DNA from: Microcaldota archaeon
Lineage (GTDB): Archaea > Micrarchaeota > Micrarchaeia > Micrarchaeales > Micrarchaeaceae
Direction: 5' to 3'
Assembly (NCBI GenBank): GCA_021801385.1
Contig: JAJYYC010000002.1
Coordinates: forward strand, 1-45,237
Length of the DNA: 45,237 bases
Shown: in pieces, positions 8,462-17,500 of the stretch
How positions within the stretch are numbered: position 1 is the stretch's first letter
How the letters are laid out: each line of letters begins with the position of its first letter
Program-made: the position numbers and the translations under genes
Notes under the pieces: generated by a model
What the model was told of the DNA's origin: nothing
What the model saw: only the letters and a program-made list of their open reading frames with translations
Database searches by the model: none

Positions 8462-9178
8462 TTATGCGTTATCCTGCTTGCTCCTCTTTTTGCCTGTCTT
8501 CTTTCTTGGCTTATGTTCTGATTTGCCTACGTTCTTGTATATGCTGTCCACGTAGGCCTTATCTTTTTCGTCCATTATAGGACTCTTTTCCTGCGGCAAT
8601 GGCGTTTTCTTTACAAGACCATATATTATTAGTGCCGCACCTGCGATGAGACCGGCTATCGCGACTGCGCCTAGCGCCACAATATCTGTACCTGCGGAGT
8701 TTGACAGATAAACCACATCAACATATCCTGAGACCGCGTTTGATGATCCGGTGTTGTCAATAACAACGTAATAGTTGTATGCGCGCGGAGCGCCATTTGG
8801 ATTCTCCAGAAGTGCGATAGTGTTTGTCGTGTTGGTTAATATCTCGGCTCCCTCTATGGTGTTCGCGTTAGCCGCCCTGAATTCTGATAGTGATACTGCA
8901 TTTGCGGCGGCAGATTTGAAGCTTGAGAATTCGGATCCGTTAAGCGCATAGATGTCGGTGCTTTGATTTGTGGTCACATATGCGGCAGCGGGTGTGTTTG
9001 CGACCAGTGTAACGTTAATGTAAGCGTATCTGTTTGGAGGCGCGACCATCGTGTAGTTATGACCGTTGGATAGCACGCCAGATATCACCGATCTTCCGAC
9101 AACTGGCAGTAGAAGTATGGTCGCCGCTATTATTGCAAGTCCAAGAAGCACAAAATTTTTCCTCATCTGCTCTTCCAC
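8462..9178 (-). CDS. Putative membrane-anchored surface protein
   Basis: A 238-residue protein with an N-terminal hydrophobic segment (about 9-30, FVLLGLAIIAATILLLPVVG) and a second one near residues 165-190 (IVALGAVAIAGLIAGAALIIYGLV). The region between is extracellular-looking, rich in Ala/Ser/Asn/Thr with several N-glycosylation sequons (NYT, NVT, NQS, NGS, NTT). The tail is strongly basic (KPRKKTGKKRSK), which fits a cytoplasmic C-terminus. No family recognised. The organisation suggests a bitopic or double-anchored envelope protein. Confidence 0.7.
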   Translation of the reverse strand: MEEQMRKNFVLLGLAIIAATILLLPVVGRSVISGVLSNGHNYTMVAPPNRYAYINVTLVANTPAAAYVTTNQSTDIYALNGSEFSSFKSAAANAVSLSEFRAANANTIEGAEILTNTTNTIALLENPNGAPRAYNYYVVIDNTGSSNAVSGYVDVVYLSNSAGTDIVALGAVAIAGLIAGAALIIYGLVKKTPLPQEKSPIMDEKDKAYVDSIYKNVGKSEHKPRKKTGKKRSKQDNA

Positions 9179-9200
9179 CTAATGATACTATATTTTTAGG

Positions 9201-9692
9201 TTAAGCTTTAATACTCGCCGTATCGGCCGAGTATTCTACTTGGTCCCCAACGTTTCCAGACGCTTTGAACCCCATCAAATTAAGGAGCGCGATTGATGCG
9301 CTGTTCGAACGCATCACAATAGCACGGATTCTTCTGACGCCAATCAGGTATGCTTTGCCTGCTAGGATGCGTATCGCTGCGGTCGCATAACCTTTTCTCC
9401 TATATGCTGAGCACACCCAATAGCCTATCTCAGCTCCGTCATTATATATATTATAAAGCACACACATGCCGACCGCAGTACCGTCTGCCTCAATCACAAA
9501 ATGATGCTCTTTGAGCTCTGCGGACAACAACAGCGCATGGTTCAGTATCTGATTCGCAGATGATATGCCGGCAGAACCGAGACCGGGAATAGATTCCGCT
9601 ATATCCTTCTCTTTTAGGGATTCGCCTATCCAGTCTGCGTCTGAAGCTCTTGGAGAGCGCAGCGTAACATGAACGTAAGCGGCGTTTGTCAT
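9201..9692 (-). CDS. GNAT-family N-acetyltransferase (RimJ/RimL-like)
   Basis: A 163-residue acetyltransferase. The N-terminal strand VHVTLRSPRASDAD, the central beta4 segment GAEIGYWVCSAYRRKGYATAA with the acetyl-CoA pyrophosphate-binding loop R-R-K-G-Y-A, and the later SNSASIALLNLMGFK are standard for RimJ/RimL-type GNATs. The substrate may be a protein N-terminus or a small amine. A TATA-like element (about 9705-9714, read on minus) lies shortly upstream of the ATG. Confidence 0.82.
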   Translation of the reverse strand: MTNAAYVHVTLRSPRASDADWIGESLKEKDIAESIPGLGSAGISSANQILNHALLLSAELKEHHFVIEADGTAVGMCVLYNIYNDGAEIGYWVCSAYRRKGYATAAIRILAGKAYLIGVRRIRAIVMRSNSASIALLNLMGFKASGNVGDQVEYSADTASIKA

Positions 9693-9843
9693 TTACCTAC
9701 CATTATGTATAAATTAGGTTAGCTAATTAATAATCGGCTGTTCGGATGCTGTCCAGATATATACTAGGTAAGCCACTAAATCCCGTATTAGGCAAGGATA
9801 ATAAGCGTTCTGTATCATCTACTCTTGCTCATTTGGGGGTAGA

Positions 9844-11904
9844 ATGGCGGATGCTGCGGTTAACGCGATAATCGATAGGCTCGACGAATTCCTTGACACG
9901 TATTACAAGGACGGTATAGCCGAGATAATGGTCGGTTTCCCTGAAAAACGTAGCCTTATGCTCGACATAAAACTGCTTGAGGAGTTCGACCCGGAGCTCG
10001 CAGCAGAAGCGATAGAAAGGCCCGAGATCATACTCGATGCCGCGCTTGAGGCGCTCAAACGCAAGACTGTGGATCTTGACATGCGAGAGAACGAGCTCCA
10101 TATCAGGCTCTTCGGACAGACTATAAACAACCCGCTTGTGCAGGACGTTGGTTCAGCATATATTGGAAAACTTGTTGCGCTTGACAGCCTTGTGATAAAA
10201 AGATCTGAGATAAACCCAAAAGTGAAACGCACGATGCTTAAGTGCATCTACTGCGGCACGCAGATCCAGATAAGGACGGACAAGGAGGAGATACCAGACA
10301 TATGCCCGCAATGCAAGCGCAGAGGCATGAAAGCTGATGAGGCGAGCGCGAAATTCATAAACCTGCAGAAGATCGCTGTCCAGGATCCGCTTGAGAAGCT
10401 TAGGGGCAGTACGCCAACATGGCAGCTTGAGGTCTGGATAGAGGACGACCTTGTTAATACTGTTCTGCCAGGGGAAAGGGTGGAGATAACCGGCATACTG
10501 AAGATCAGGCAGCGTAGGAACATCCGCGGGAAGCTTGAGAAAAATCTTTACACGATGTATCTTGAGGCGGTTTCTGTAGTGCCTAAGCAGAAGGACTTTG
10601 CGGATATCCACATAACTGAGAGCGAGGAGCGTGAGATACGCGAACTGTCCAAGGATCCGATGGTCTTCGAGAAGATGGCTAAATCTATCGTACCTTCGAT
10701 ATATGGATTCAACGAGATAAAGGAGGCGGTGACGCTCCAGCTATTCGGAGGCACGCCCGGAAAGAGGCTCATAGACGGGGGTGAGATAAGGAGCGACATG
10801 CACATGCTACTCATCGGAGACCCCGGAAGCGCAAAGACAAGGGTCCTGCAAGCGGTCGTCAGGCTAGTACCTAAAGGCATATATGTGAGCGGAAAGTCAG
10901 TCACAGGCGGCGGAATGACAGCGGTTGCGGAGAGGGATGAATTTTCAGAGGGTGGCTGGACGCTCAAGGCTGGCGCAATGGTTCTTGGCTCCGGAGGAAT
11001 CGTATGCATAGATGAATTTGACAAGATAGGTGAAGAAGACAGAGCATCGCTCCACGAGGCGCTTGAATCGCAGACTATAAGCGTCGCTAAAGCGGGAATA
11101 GTCGCGACCTTCAGGGCCCGCGCATCGGTGCTTGCAGCAGCGAACCCTAAGTATGGGAGATTCGACCCTACGGCGTATCCCGCCGAACAGTTTGACATAC
11201 CCACAACCCTACTTTCCAGGTTCGACCTCATATTCCCAATACGTGACGTGATGGACGAAGAGCTCGACAAGAACATCGCGATGCACATACTCACGCAGCA
11301 TGGAGCCGCTGGTGCGATGATAGCAGAGATGAAGGGGTTCGAACAGGTCGAAGCGCCGCCTGTGGACAGTGAACTCCTTAGAAAGTACATCGCCTACGCC
11401 CGCAAGAACATACTGCCAAGATTAGGTGATGAGGCTTCGAAGAGGATACAGGATTATTACATAGAGCTCAGGAAGGCCGGAGCGAAGAACGGCCGCGTAG
11501 CCATAACCCCAAGGCAGATAGAGGGTCTGATAAGGATGTCAGAGGCGAGCGCGAAGTCCAGACTTGCGGATGTTGTGGAGCTGATTGATGCGGAACGCGC
11601 GATAGCGCTGAGCGAATACATGTTGCGCACGCTTGCGATGGACAAGGTGCGAATGCGTGACATAGACATAATACTTACAGGTAACCCTAGAGAGAAGGTC
11701 GATAAGATCAATTCTATAATGGGGGTACTCAGAAACCTTTCTGCAAAGTCAGAGGAGGTCTCGTTAGTAGCGCTCAACGATGAGTTGGGCAAAGAGGGAA
11801 TCGACAGCCCAACTGTTGAAAAATACCTTGGCGAACTTGAGAAGAGCGGCGACATTTACAGGCCAAAGCACGGGTTTGTCAAGATAGTTAGGCATGACGA
11901 TTAG
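9844..11904 (+). CDS. mcm: Minichromosome maintenance replicative helicase (MCM)
   Basis: A 686-residue archaeal MCM. The N-terminal domain carries a zinc motif C134-C137...C154-C157. The AAA+ core has Walker A GDPGSAKT (325-332), Walker B CIDEFD (about 388-393), sensor-1 Asn in AAANPKYGRF and the arginine finger in LLSRFDL (R459). A winged-helix domain closes the C-terminus (about 610-686). The ring hexamer unwinds DNA at the replication fork. It is monocistronic, in keeping with most archaea. Length is normal and no intein is seen. Confidence 0.97.
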   Translation: MADAAVNAIIDRLDEFLDTYYKDGIAEIMVGFPEKRSLMLDIKLLEEFDPELAAEAIERPEIILDAALEALKRKTVDLDMRENELHIRLFGQTINNPLVQDVGSAYIGKLVALDSLVIKRSEINPKVKRTMLKCIYCGTQIQIRTDKEEIPDICPQCKRRGMKADEASAKFINLQKIAVQDPLEKLRGSTPTWQLEVWIEDDLVNTVLPGERVEITGILKIRQRRNIRGKLEKNLYTMYLEAVSVVPKQKDFADIHITESEEREIRELSKDPMVFEKMAKSIVPSIYGFNEIKEAVTLQLFGGTPGKRLIDGGEIRSDMHMLLIGDPGSAKTRVLQAVVRLVPKGIYVSGKSVTGGGMTAVAERDEFSEGGWTLKAGAMVLGSGGIVCIDEFDKIGEEDRASLHEALESQTISVAKAGIVATFRARASVLAAANPKYGRFDPTAYPAEQFDIPTTLLSRFDLIFPIRDVMDEELDKNIAMHILTQHGAAGAMIAEMKGFEQVEAPPVDSELLRKYIAYARKNILPRLGDEASKRIQDYYIELRKAGAKNGRVAITPRQIEGLIRMSEASAKSRLADVVELIDAERAIALSEYMLRTLAMDKVRMRDIDIILTGNPREKVDKINSIMGVLRNLSAKSEEVSLVALNDELGKEGIDSPTVEKYLGELEKSGDIYRPKHGFVKIVRHDD

Positions 11905-12019
11905 TTGTATGTAGATGCATAGAGCCTTGTCTTTGAAACAGTCTTGAATGTAGAAAGGCTTCGAATTGTGCAATGCTTAAGAATATGTGAAGAGCGCAGT
12001 TATGACAATGATCGCCGAG

Positions 12020-12037
12020 CTTGCCATCCATGGCAAG
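12020..12037. terminator. Short inverted repeat between MCM and the convergent HTH/DUF4382 gene
   Basis: CTTGCCA (12020-12026) and TGGCAAG (12031-12037) pair around TCCA, giving a 7-bp hairpin in the 147-bp convergent gap. A TTTTT run follows at about 12055, at the very end of the opposing gene. It could terminate mcm transcripts, but the spacing between hairpin and T-run is long. Confidence 0.35.
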
Positions 12038-12051
12038 AGGAGCGGATTATC

Positions 12052-13455
12052 CTATTTTTGTATGCTTTTTGCATTTACACCGGCAGACATGTTTGCGCCT
12101 GAACCGCCGGCATTTATTCCGACGGAACCGGATGCTGAAACAGGCACATTTGTCGTTACGGTTGTTTTTATTATGGTGTTTGATGTACCGGAAGCTGAGC
12201 TTGTAGATTTTGTCTCGGTATTGCTAGATGACACATTACCAGAGTTAGAGACAGATGCGCGATTATGTGATTGTGCACCTATAGAGATACCGATTATCTC
12301 TGGTATGCTTTCTGAGACATTCGCTGAAGAGGATGTATTGCATTCTACTGAACCGGATTCTGATGCGCATCTGATTTTTGAACCTGCTGCAGCGCCAATA
12401 TTGGTTATTGTGGAGAGGCTTGTATTAACAACCAGGTATAGATGCCCATTCGCCACTATGACAACAGGAGTATTTGCGGTGCTCACAGAAACAGATACAT
12501 GACCATTGCTTATTGAAACGCTCGCATTCTGTGGTATGTAGAAGCCTTCATGCATAGTGCCGTTTTCATCCATGCCCTCTGATAAAATCACTCTGGAATT
12601 TCCTTTTCCGCTTGATGAAACTGTGCCGTTTTCGTTGGCGGTCAGGTTGTATCCGTTCTTGCTATCAATATTTATAACAGGCATCAATATCACCCTACCG
12701 TTACCGGTGACATGTACAGACTTGCTTAGGTTGAAATCAAGGTTAAACCAGTTTGTCGTGTTGTCAGAAACATTGAACTGAACTGGTATTATCAGTTTTC
12801 CGCTTGGCAAAAACGCGGGCTTTTCTGTTCCGTTTACAGTTACGCTTGCATTTGATACGTGAAGGACTATTTCATTGTATGCGCCCTGGGGTATGTTTGC
12901 AGCCACAACCAGTGCGGATATGTTACGCAGTGCTGCAAGATTGTATTGTGCTGAAGCGCTTTCATTGAATGTATACCACTTGCCTGATGTGGTGCTATGC
13001 ACGCTCAGGTTGCTTATGCTAACATTTACTGCGCTGACGCTTGACACTGCTGGAGAGTCTGAGACTGTGAATGCAGTTGCTCCTGTAGGTAGTTGCGCGC
13101 CTGGAGCCAGATATATGCTCTTATACCCATTTTGACTGCTTGTGTTGAGTGATGCAAGACCGATTGCAATCAAAGCGACCAACACAATCGCAGCGACCAC
13201 TGTTACGATTATTTTGTTTTCCATAGAGATCCCGTTTTTATTATAAATTCTGCCTGTTGAAGAATCACGCGCAGCGTAATACTTCCATTTTTTTGAAAAG
13301 GAGTTGTCGAGCTGTTCTATCATTCCATGTGATTCTAGCTCCTTTAGATGCTGGCTTACAGTAGAGGTAGATAGGCCAAGTTCCTCAGAGATTTGGCTCA
13401 TCGTGCGAGGCTTTTCTCGAAGCATTGACAGAATCCTGCTTTTGGTATGTAGCAT
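12052..13455 (-). CDS. Membrane-tethered HTH protein with extracellular DUF4382 domain
   Basis: A 467-residue protein with an unusual order of domains. Residues 1-65 form an ArsR/MarR-like winged helix (ILSMLREKPRTMSQISEELG, then STSTVSQHLKELESHGMI). Residues about 80-104 are one transmembrane helix. Residues about 126-245 match DUF4382 (FTVSDSPAVSSVSAVNVSIS). The rest is a Ser/Thr/Asn/Gly-rich stalk with many NxS/T sequons. The topology puts the DNA-binding domain inside and the sensor-like domain outside, so it may be a one-component surface-responsive regulator. A TATA box (about 13487-13499) precedes the start. Family assignments are solid for the HTH, moderate for DUF4382. Confidence 0.8.
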   Translation of the reverse strand: MLHTKSRILSMLREKPRTMSQISEELGLSTSTVSQHLKELESHGMIEQLDNSFSKKWKYYAARDSSTGRIYNKNGISMENKIIVTVVAAIVLVALIAIGLASLNTSSQNGYKSIYLAPGAQLPTGATAFTVSDSPAVSSVSAVNVSISNLSVHSTTSGKWYTFNESASAQYNLAALRNISALVVAANIPQGAYNEIVLHVSNASVTVNGTEKPAFLPSGKLIIPVQFNVSDNTTNWFNLDFNLSKSVHVTGNGRVILMPVINIDSKNGYNLTANENGTVSSSGKGNSRVILSEGMDENGTMHEGFYIPQNASVSISNGHVSVSVSTANTPVVIVANGHLYLVVNTSLSTITNIGAAAGSKIRCASESGSVECNTSSSANVSESIPEIIGISIGAQSHNRASVSNSGNVSSSNTETKSTSSASGTSNTIIKTTVTTNVPVSASGSVGINAGGSGANMSAGVNAKSIQK

Positions 13456-13573
13456 CTTGCTCGTTTAAGCACCGAAAGTCTATCTTTCTAAAAATATAAA
13501 TACGGGTGTTAAACGTTGCGGTTTTATTTCGGTTTATGTGCCGCGTTGTTTGCCTGAGTCTAATCGCATAATT

Positions 13574-14839
13574 TTAATACCAGCCCCGGTATTTCATGGC
13601 CTTTGCAACCCTGTCCACTGATATTGTATATGCTGCGGTCCTGAAACTTATCCGCTTCCCAGACTTTGCATACGCTTCATGGGCCTTGGCAACATCATTA
13701 AACGACTTGGTTATTATCTCGTCGAGCTTGCTGTATACCTCTTCCGCTTTCCAGTAGTATCCGCTCGTGTTCTGGAGCCACTCGAAGTATGAGCCGATCA
13801 CCCCACCCGAGTTGACCAGAAAGTCCGGCAGATCGAAGACCTTCTTTTCGGAAAGTATCTTGTCTGCCTCATTTGTTACAGGGCCGTTTGCAAGTTCAAG
13901 CAGTATCTTGGCATTTATCCTGTCTGCGTTTGCGCCCGTAACTTGGTTCTCAATAGCAGATGGTATCAGCACGTCAACCCCGAGCTCAAGAAGCTCTGCG
14001 TTTGATATATGATCTACGCCTTTTACTGATGCGAGCTCGCCAGACTTCGACTTCATTTCGGAGAGTTTGGCATAGTTAAGCCCCGACTTTGAATAGATCG
14101 CACCGCTGGAGTCGCTTATCGCAACGACCTTTGCGCCGAACATGCTGGTGACAAGGTCGAACGCGAACTTGCCGGCGTTGCCGAATCCTTGAATCGCGAC
14201 GGTCGCACCCTTCAGCTTCAGCTTCTTGTACTTCGCCGCTTCGCGAAGCACATACATCGCCCCCATCGCCGTAGAATTGTTCCTGCCCTCTGAGCCCCAT
14301 ACCTCAAGGGGTTTACCGGTTATTACGCCAAATTCATTGTAGCCTACTATCTTGCTGTATTCGTCCATCATCCACGCCATTATCTGAGGTGTAGTATAAA
14401 CATCAGGAGCGGGTATGTCCTGCTTCGGCCCGATGAACTTCCATAATGCGCGTATGTATGCACGTGAGAGGTTCTCGAGCTCATAATCGTTCATTGTTTT
14501 TGGATCGCAAATCACGCCGCCTTTCCCTCCACCGTATGGTATGTTGGCGAGAGCGTTCTTCCATGTCATCCATGCCGAGAGCGCCTTCACGGTCTCTATG
14601 CTCTCTTTCGGGTGGAACCGTATTCCTCCTTTGCACGGGCCTCTTGCGTCATTGTACTGGACCCTGAATGCGGTGAAAACCTTTGTCTTTCCATTGCGCA
14701 TCTTTACGGGAAGATTAAATGTAAGGGTGCGCATCGGCTCCCTCAATATCTGGTGGGCCGCATCATCAAGCCCCATAATCTCAGCTGCCTCATCCAGCTG
14801 TGCCTGCGCTATCTTGAACGGGTCTAAATCTTCTGCCAT
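13574..14839 (-). CDS. gdhA: Glutamate dehydrogenase
   Basis: A 421-residue Glu/Leu/Phe/Val dehydrogenase of the hexameric archaeal type. It has the substrate-binding region GPCKGGIRFHP, the catalytic lysine K106 in PYGGGKGGVICDP and the NAD(P)-binding Rossmann motif VAIQGFGNAGKFA. It interconverts 2-oxoglutarate plus ammonia and glutamate. A TATA box (CTTATAAATA, 14869-14878, read as TTTATAAG on minus) lies 34 bp from the ATG, giving a very short leader. Coenzyme preference cannot be read reliably. Confidence 0.96.
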   Translation of the reverse strand: MAEDLDPFKIAQAQLDEAAEIMGLDDAAHQILREPMRTLTFNLPVKMRNGKTKVFTAFRVQYNDARGPCKGGIRFHPKESIETVKALSAWMTWKNALANIPYGGGKGGVICDPKTMNDYELENLSRAYIRALWKFIGPKQDIPAPDVYTTPQIMAWMMDEYSKIVGYNEFGVITGKPLEVWGSEGRNNSTAMGAMYVLREAAKYKKLKLKGATVAIQGFGNAGKFAFDLVTSMFGAKVVAISDSSGAIYSKSGLNYAKLSEMKSKSGELASVKGVDHISNAELLELGVDVLIPSAIENQVTGANADRINAKILLELANGPVTNEADKILSEKKVFDLPDFLVNSGGVIGSYFEWLQNTSGYYWKAEEVYSKLDEIITKSFNDVAKAHEAYAKSGKRISFRTAAYTISVDRVAKAMKYRGWY

Positions 14840-14868
14840 GAAACCACATCGCTAATACGCTTGTAAAA

Positions 14869-14878
14869 CTTATAAATA
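14869..14878 (-). promoter_or_regulatory. TATA box of gdhA
   Basis: CTTATAAATA on the + strand (minus-strand TATTTATAAG) is centred 34 bp upstream of the gdhA start codon, predicting transcription from about 14847 and an untranslated leader below 10 nt. Confidence 0.6.
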
Positions 14879-14904
14879 TGATGCATTACGCTTCAATCAT
14901 ACAA

Positions 14905-14912
14905 TTTATAAA
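14905..14912 (+). promoter_or_regulatory. TATA box of the pilin-like gene
   Basis: TTTATAAA is centred about 26 bp upstream of ATG 14935. With the usual archaeal spacing the transcript starts at or next to the ATG, so the mRNA is probably leaderless. Confidence 0.6.
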
Positions 14913-14934
14913 ACCATGATGACCAATAAGAGCA

Positions 14935-15726
14935 ATGGCAGAAGCACAGTCTGGCGTAGAGTATATTGCGGTGATAACGATAGCATTGCTGATACTCATG
15001 GTAGTCGTTGCTGTGGTTTTTTCTATTACCCCATCTGCGATTTCTGCCGCTCCTGGTGTTTGCAGCTTCGTTGAGCCTCAGGTCTCATGTGACAGTCTTA
15101 TGGCAGTTGTCAACACCAATACCCACAATACGCTAGTAGTTATGGAGTTGACCAACAGCGGAGAGTATGCGCTCTCAAGTATGAACACATATATGTATAT
15201 AGGACAATGGAACTCATCATCGTTCGCATGTTCGCCTTCATATGTAAAGCCAGGATCCACCGCCATATGCGAGATAACGCTTGTCGGCAATGTTGTCGGC
15301 GGAGAGAGCCTCAGCGGTTATATGTACACGTCGTTCAATTCGTGCGGTCTTTCAACCCAGAACACTGCGAATTCGTGCGGCGGCGTACCCACAAAATATG
15401 AGGGCTCTTACAAGGTGCAGGTGCAGTCATCAAAGACCCAACAGAACCTAATCAGCCTTTCGATATCTGCCAGTAGTCCGAGCGTACTTTCCAACTGCGA
15501 AACTGACAATGTTAGCGCACAGCTCAAGTTCAATGGATATCCAATCCGCAGCGCAGATATCGCATTCACATCGAACAATCTTCTCCCGAAGATATACAGT
15601 CCGATAGCTGTGACCAACTCTAATGGGATAGCGAGCACGGATATATGCAGCTACACGGTTGGCAGTTCTGAGATAGTCGCATCTTTCGGATCTTACAACG
15701 GTGAGTATCAGATATCATTCACTTGA
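14935..15726 (+). CDS. Type IV pilin-like secreted protein with Ig-like domain
   Basis: A 263-residue protein. The N-terminus reads MAEAQSGVEYIAVITIALLI: a short leader, then a Q-S-G-V-E-Y motif with the conserved E5 and a long hydrophobic helix, the archaeal class III (prepilin peptidase) signal. Cleavage would fall before Q5. The ectodomain is Cys/Ser/Asn-rich. Its last 100 residues (from about SISASSPSVLSNC) look like an invasin-type immunoglobulin domain with NGIASTDICSYTVG. It is likely a pilus or surface-filament subunit. The 3' end overlaps the convergent gene by 19 bp. Confidence 0.78.
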   Translation: MAEAQSGVEYIAVITIALLILMVVVAVVFSITPSAISAAPGVCSFVEPQVSCDSLMAVVNTNTHNTLVVMELTNSGEYALSSMNTYMYIGQWNSSSFACSPSYVKPGSTAICEITLVGNVVGGESLSGYMYTSFNSCGLSTQNTANSCGGVPTKYEGSYKVQVQSSKTQQNLISLSISASSPSVLSNCETDNVSAQLKFNGYPIRSADIAFTSNNLLPKIYSPIAVTNSNGIASTDICSYTVGSSEIVASFGSYNGEYQISFT

Positions 15727-16574
15727 TGCTTCGCTCTTGCCCTCTCGTTTAAGTGCGTTTTGATTTTATTTCTTACTGCAGCTACGAGCAGATCTTGTCG
15801 TTTTTCATCCAAACAGATTTTATGATCACGCAGCATTTCGCCTGCCCTTATAGCCGATGAATAATGATTGTTAACAGCATCTTGCGCAACGCTCTGTGTG
15901 TCCACACATAAGGGCAGAGAATATATGTTAGGGTAATTAAGCACAAGAAGGGAAAAGTTCTTATGGATCGTGCCAACGCTCGCTACTGTTACGCGGGCAT
16001 CGTTTTCTATTGAAAGAAACGTTTCTGCGTCTTTACCTTTGAGCAACTCGATGATTATTGGCTCGTGATGTTTGGCCACTTCATGTCCGACAGTGTCGCC
16101 AGTATTAGGGTTTTCTATTTTCCAGAGCTCGATATTCTTCGACGCCTTTGTTGCTGCGCTATTGTACATCCTAATGGCATCGATACATATCGAATCGCCA
16201 TTGTCATTCGAGATTGCCGCATGTTTGGGATTGTTAAGTATCGTTAGCGCATACTCTTCGCTCATACGAGCTAGAACGTGCCCCACAGTGTTGCCTTTCC
16301 CGTCCACTTTCATGGCAAGCGATGTGCTGTCTTCAAGTACGTGATTGATGATTATGCTGTTCTCATTTACCCATGCTACAAGCGCATTGCTGCCTTTTTT
16401 TACCGAATCGATGAGGCCGCCTTTTCCTTTCATTATCTCTGCCATAAGCGCGCTCTCCTCTGTAGGCTTAGGTTTAGGCTTAGGCTTTGTTTGAGTTGCA
16501 TAACAGATATCTGTTCTGATTATAGTAGGAAAATACTTTGTCTTTTGATTAGTTCTGTTGTTCGTGCTTTGCAC
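15708..16574 (-). CDS. Ankyrin-like repeat protein
   Basis: A 288-residue protein. From about residue 75 it contains degenerate 33-40-residue helical repeats with the recurring core G-[ND]-T-V-G-H, seen as GKGNTVGHVLARMSEEYALTI and NTGDTVGHEVAKHHEPIIIEL, resembling ankyrin repeats. A (Lys-Pro)4 stretch sits near residue 30, before the repeat domain. No signal peptide is seen. It is probably a cytoplasmic protein-protein interaction module. The start is GTG 16574, supported by a TATA box (16604-16611, minus). The N-terminal 40 residues are low in conserved character, and ATG at about 16448 is an alternative start. Confidence 0.6.
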   Translation of the reverse strand: MQSTNNRTNQKTKYFPTIIRTDICYATQTKPKPKPKPTEESALMAEIMKGKGGLIDSVKKGSNALVAWVNENSIIINHVLEDSTSLAMKVDGKGNTVGHVLARMSEEYALTILNNPKHAAISNDNGDSICIDAIRMYNSAATKASKNIELWKIENPNTGDTVGHEVAKHHEPIIIELLKGKDAETFLSIENDARVTVASVGTIHKNFSLLVLNYPNIYSLPLCVDTQSVAQDAVNNHYSSAIRAGEMLRDHKICLDEKRQDLLVAAVRNKIKTHLNERARAKHQVNDI

Positions 16575-16603
16575 ATTATCACATGCTATCCTGTAATTAC
16601 ACT

Positions 16604-16611
16604 AATATAAA
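16604..16611 (-). promoter_or_regulatory. TATA box of the ankyrin-like gene
   Basis: AATATAAA on + (TTTATATT on minus) is centred about 34 bp upstream of GTG 16574. Confidence 0.5.
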
Positions 16612-16648
16612 TAGATTGACTGCCTCGTGGCATCTGTCTAACTTTTTA

Positions 16649-16993
16649 TTATTTTCTGTGTGAATTAAATTTTTCTTTTGGAAATTCAATAGGATTGGAT
16701 GTTAACGCCTTTATTGTGCCTGATGATCCAATGGTATAAAATGCGAGATCCGTATCATTGATACGCTTTATCAATGCTAGCGCGGCTATCGTATCCTTGT
16801 ATTTCTCCAACCCCACTCTTAATATGAAGCTATGTTTACCGAACCTTATTATTTTAGGATTTGCCTTGTGGTAGACCATTGCGCCGAGCTCTTCCGCAAG
16901 AGCGCGGTAGAGCCCGTCCTCTAAATGCTCAAACCCATCAGTAGGCAGGTTGGCCACTTTTACGGCTATGTATCTGCGCTTGGTACGCATCAT
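16649..16993 (-). CDS. rnp2: RNase P protein component 2 (Pop5)
   Basis: A 114-residue protein of the Rpp14/Pop5 family. The N-terminal KRRYIAVKVANL strand, the central HSFILRVGLEKYKDTIAALALIKRI and the C-terminal YTIGSSGTIKAL fit the family pattern, in which the SGTIK motif near the end is especially characteristic. Together with p30 it forms the heterotetramer that activates the RNase P RNA for tRNA 5' maturation. It overlaps rnp3 by 4 bp (16990-16993), so the pair is translationally coupled. Confidence 0.82.
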   Translation of the reverse strand: MMRTKRRYIAVKVANLPTDGFEHLEDGLYRALAEELGAMVYHKANPKIIRFGKHSFILRVGLEKYKDTIAALALIKRINDTDLAFYTIGSSGTIKALTSNPIEFPKEKFNSHRK

Positions 16994-17493
16994 TCCAATA
17001 ACCTCATGTTGACCCTTCCTATTGAGTCGCGTGCCTGCGACTCATCAGCCCCGATCAATTCTGCGAGAGCGATTAGCTGCATCGCAGAACACAGGTATAG
17101 ACTAGATCTCGCTATGGTGACAAACGCGACATCGATTCCTTTCTTATCGCATAAATCCAACATATTGCCTGCGAAATGTATGCGCTTGGATCTTTTGATC
17201 CCGCTTGTTGACATTATTGGATATGTGCTGATGCATAGTATCGTTCCTTTGTCGAGCATGTGCGCAGCGGCTTTAGGCTCCAGCCTATAGTCTTCAGGTG
17301 CCACCGCCTTTGCACCTGCCTTCGATGCGCGCTCTATTCCTTCGCCAGAACCGATATATATGCAGCCCGATGACTTCGCAGGATCTCTAGACGCGTTTAT
17401 GTCTCTGTCTACAGATAAGATCTTTTTAAATCCGAGCATCTGAGATGATACTCCATTTATGGCTTCGGCATATGCGAGGTCGTAGAAGTCCAA
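16990..17493 (-). CDS. rnp3: RNase P protein component 3 (p30/Rpp1)
   Basis: A PHP-like TIM-barrel subunit of RNase P. LDFYDLAYAEAI at the start, LGFKKILSVD, then SGIKRSKRIHFAGNML and the C-terminal LIALAELIGADESQARDS agree with the Rpp30 family, and the partner Pop5 gene follows. The frame extends to ATG 17541, but that overlaps the end of cdc6 by 41 bp and adds 16 residues without family character. TTG 17493 gives the normal N-terminus (MDFYDL) and no overlap, so I prefer it. The order cdc6-rnp3-rnp2 suggests one transcript. Confidence 0.75.
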   Translation of the reverse strand: MDFYDLAYAEAINGVSSQMLGFKKILSVDRDINASRDPAKSSGCIYIGSGEGIERASKAGAKAVAPEDYRLEPKAAAHMLDKGTILCISTYPIMSTSGIKRSKRIHFAGNMLDLCDKKGIDVAFVTIARSSLYLCSAMQLIALAELIGADESQARDSIGRVNMRLLE

Positions 17494-17500
17494 ATAACCA

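Noticed and set aside
10548-11390. Open frame of 280 codons on - inside mcm
   Set aside because: Shadow of the mcm gene, Ser/Pro-rich with no recognisable motif.
15207-15401. Small + strand frame inside the pilin gene
   Set aside because: Out-of-frame shadow with no ribosome site.
14935-15726. Archaellin (flagellin)
   Set aside because: The class III signal fits pilins and archaellins alike, but the Ig-like C-terminus and lack of neighbouring fla genes favour a pilin-like surface protein.
16455-16495. Telomere-like GGCTTA/GGTTTA tandem repeat
   Set aside because: It simply encodes the (Lys-Pro)4 stretch of the ankyrin-like protein; too short and in frame.
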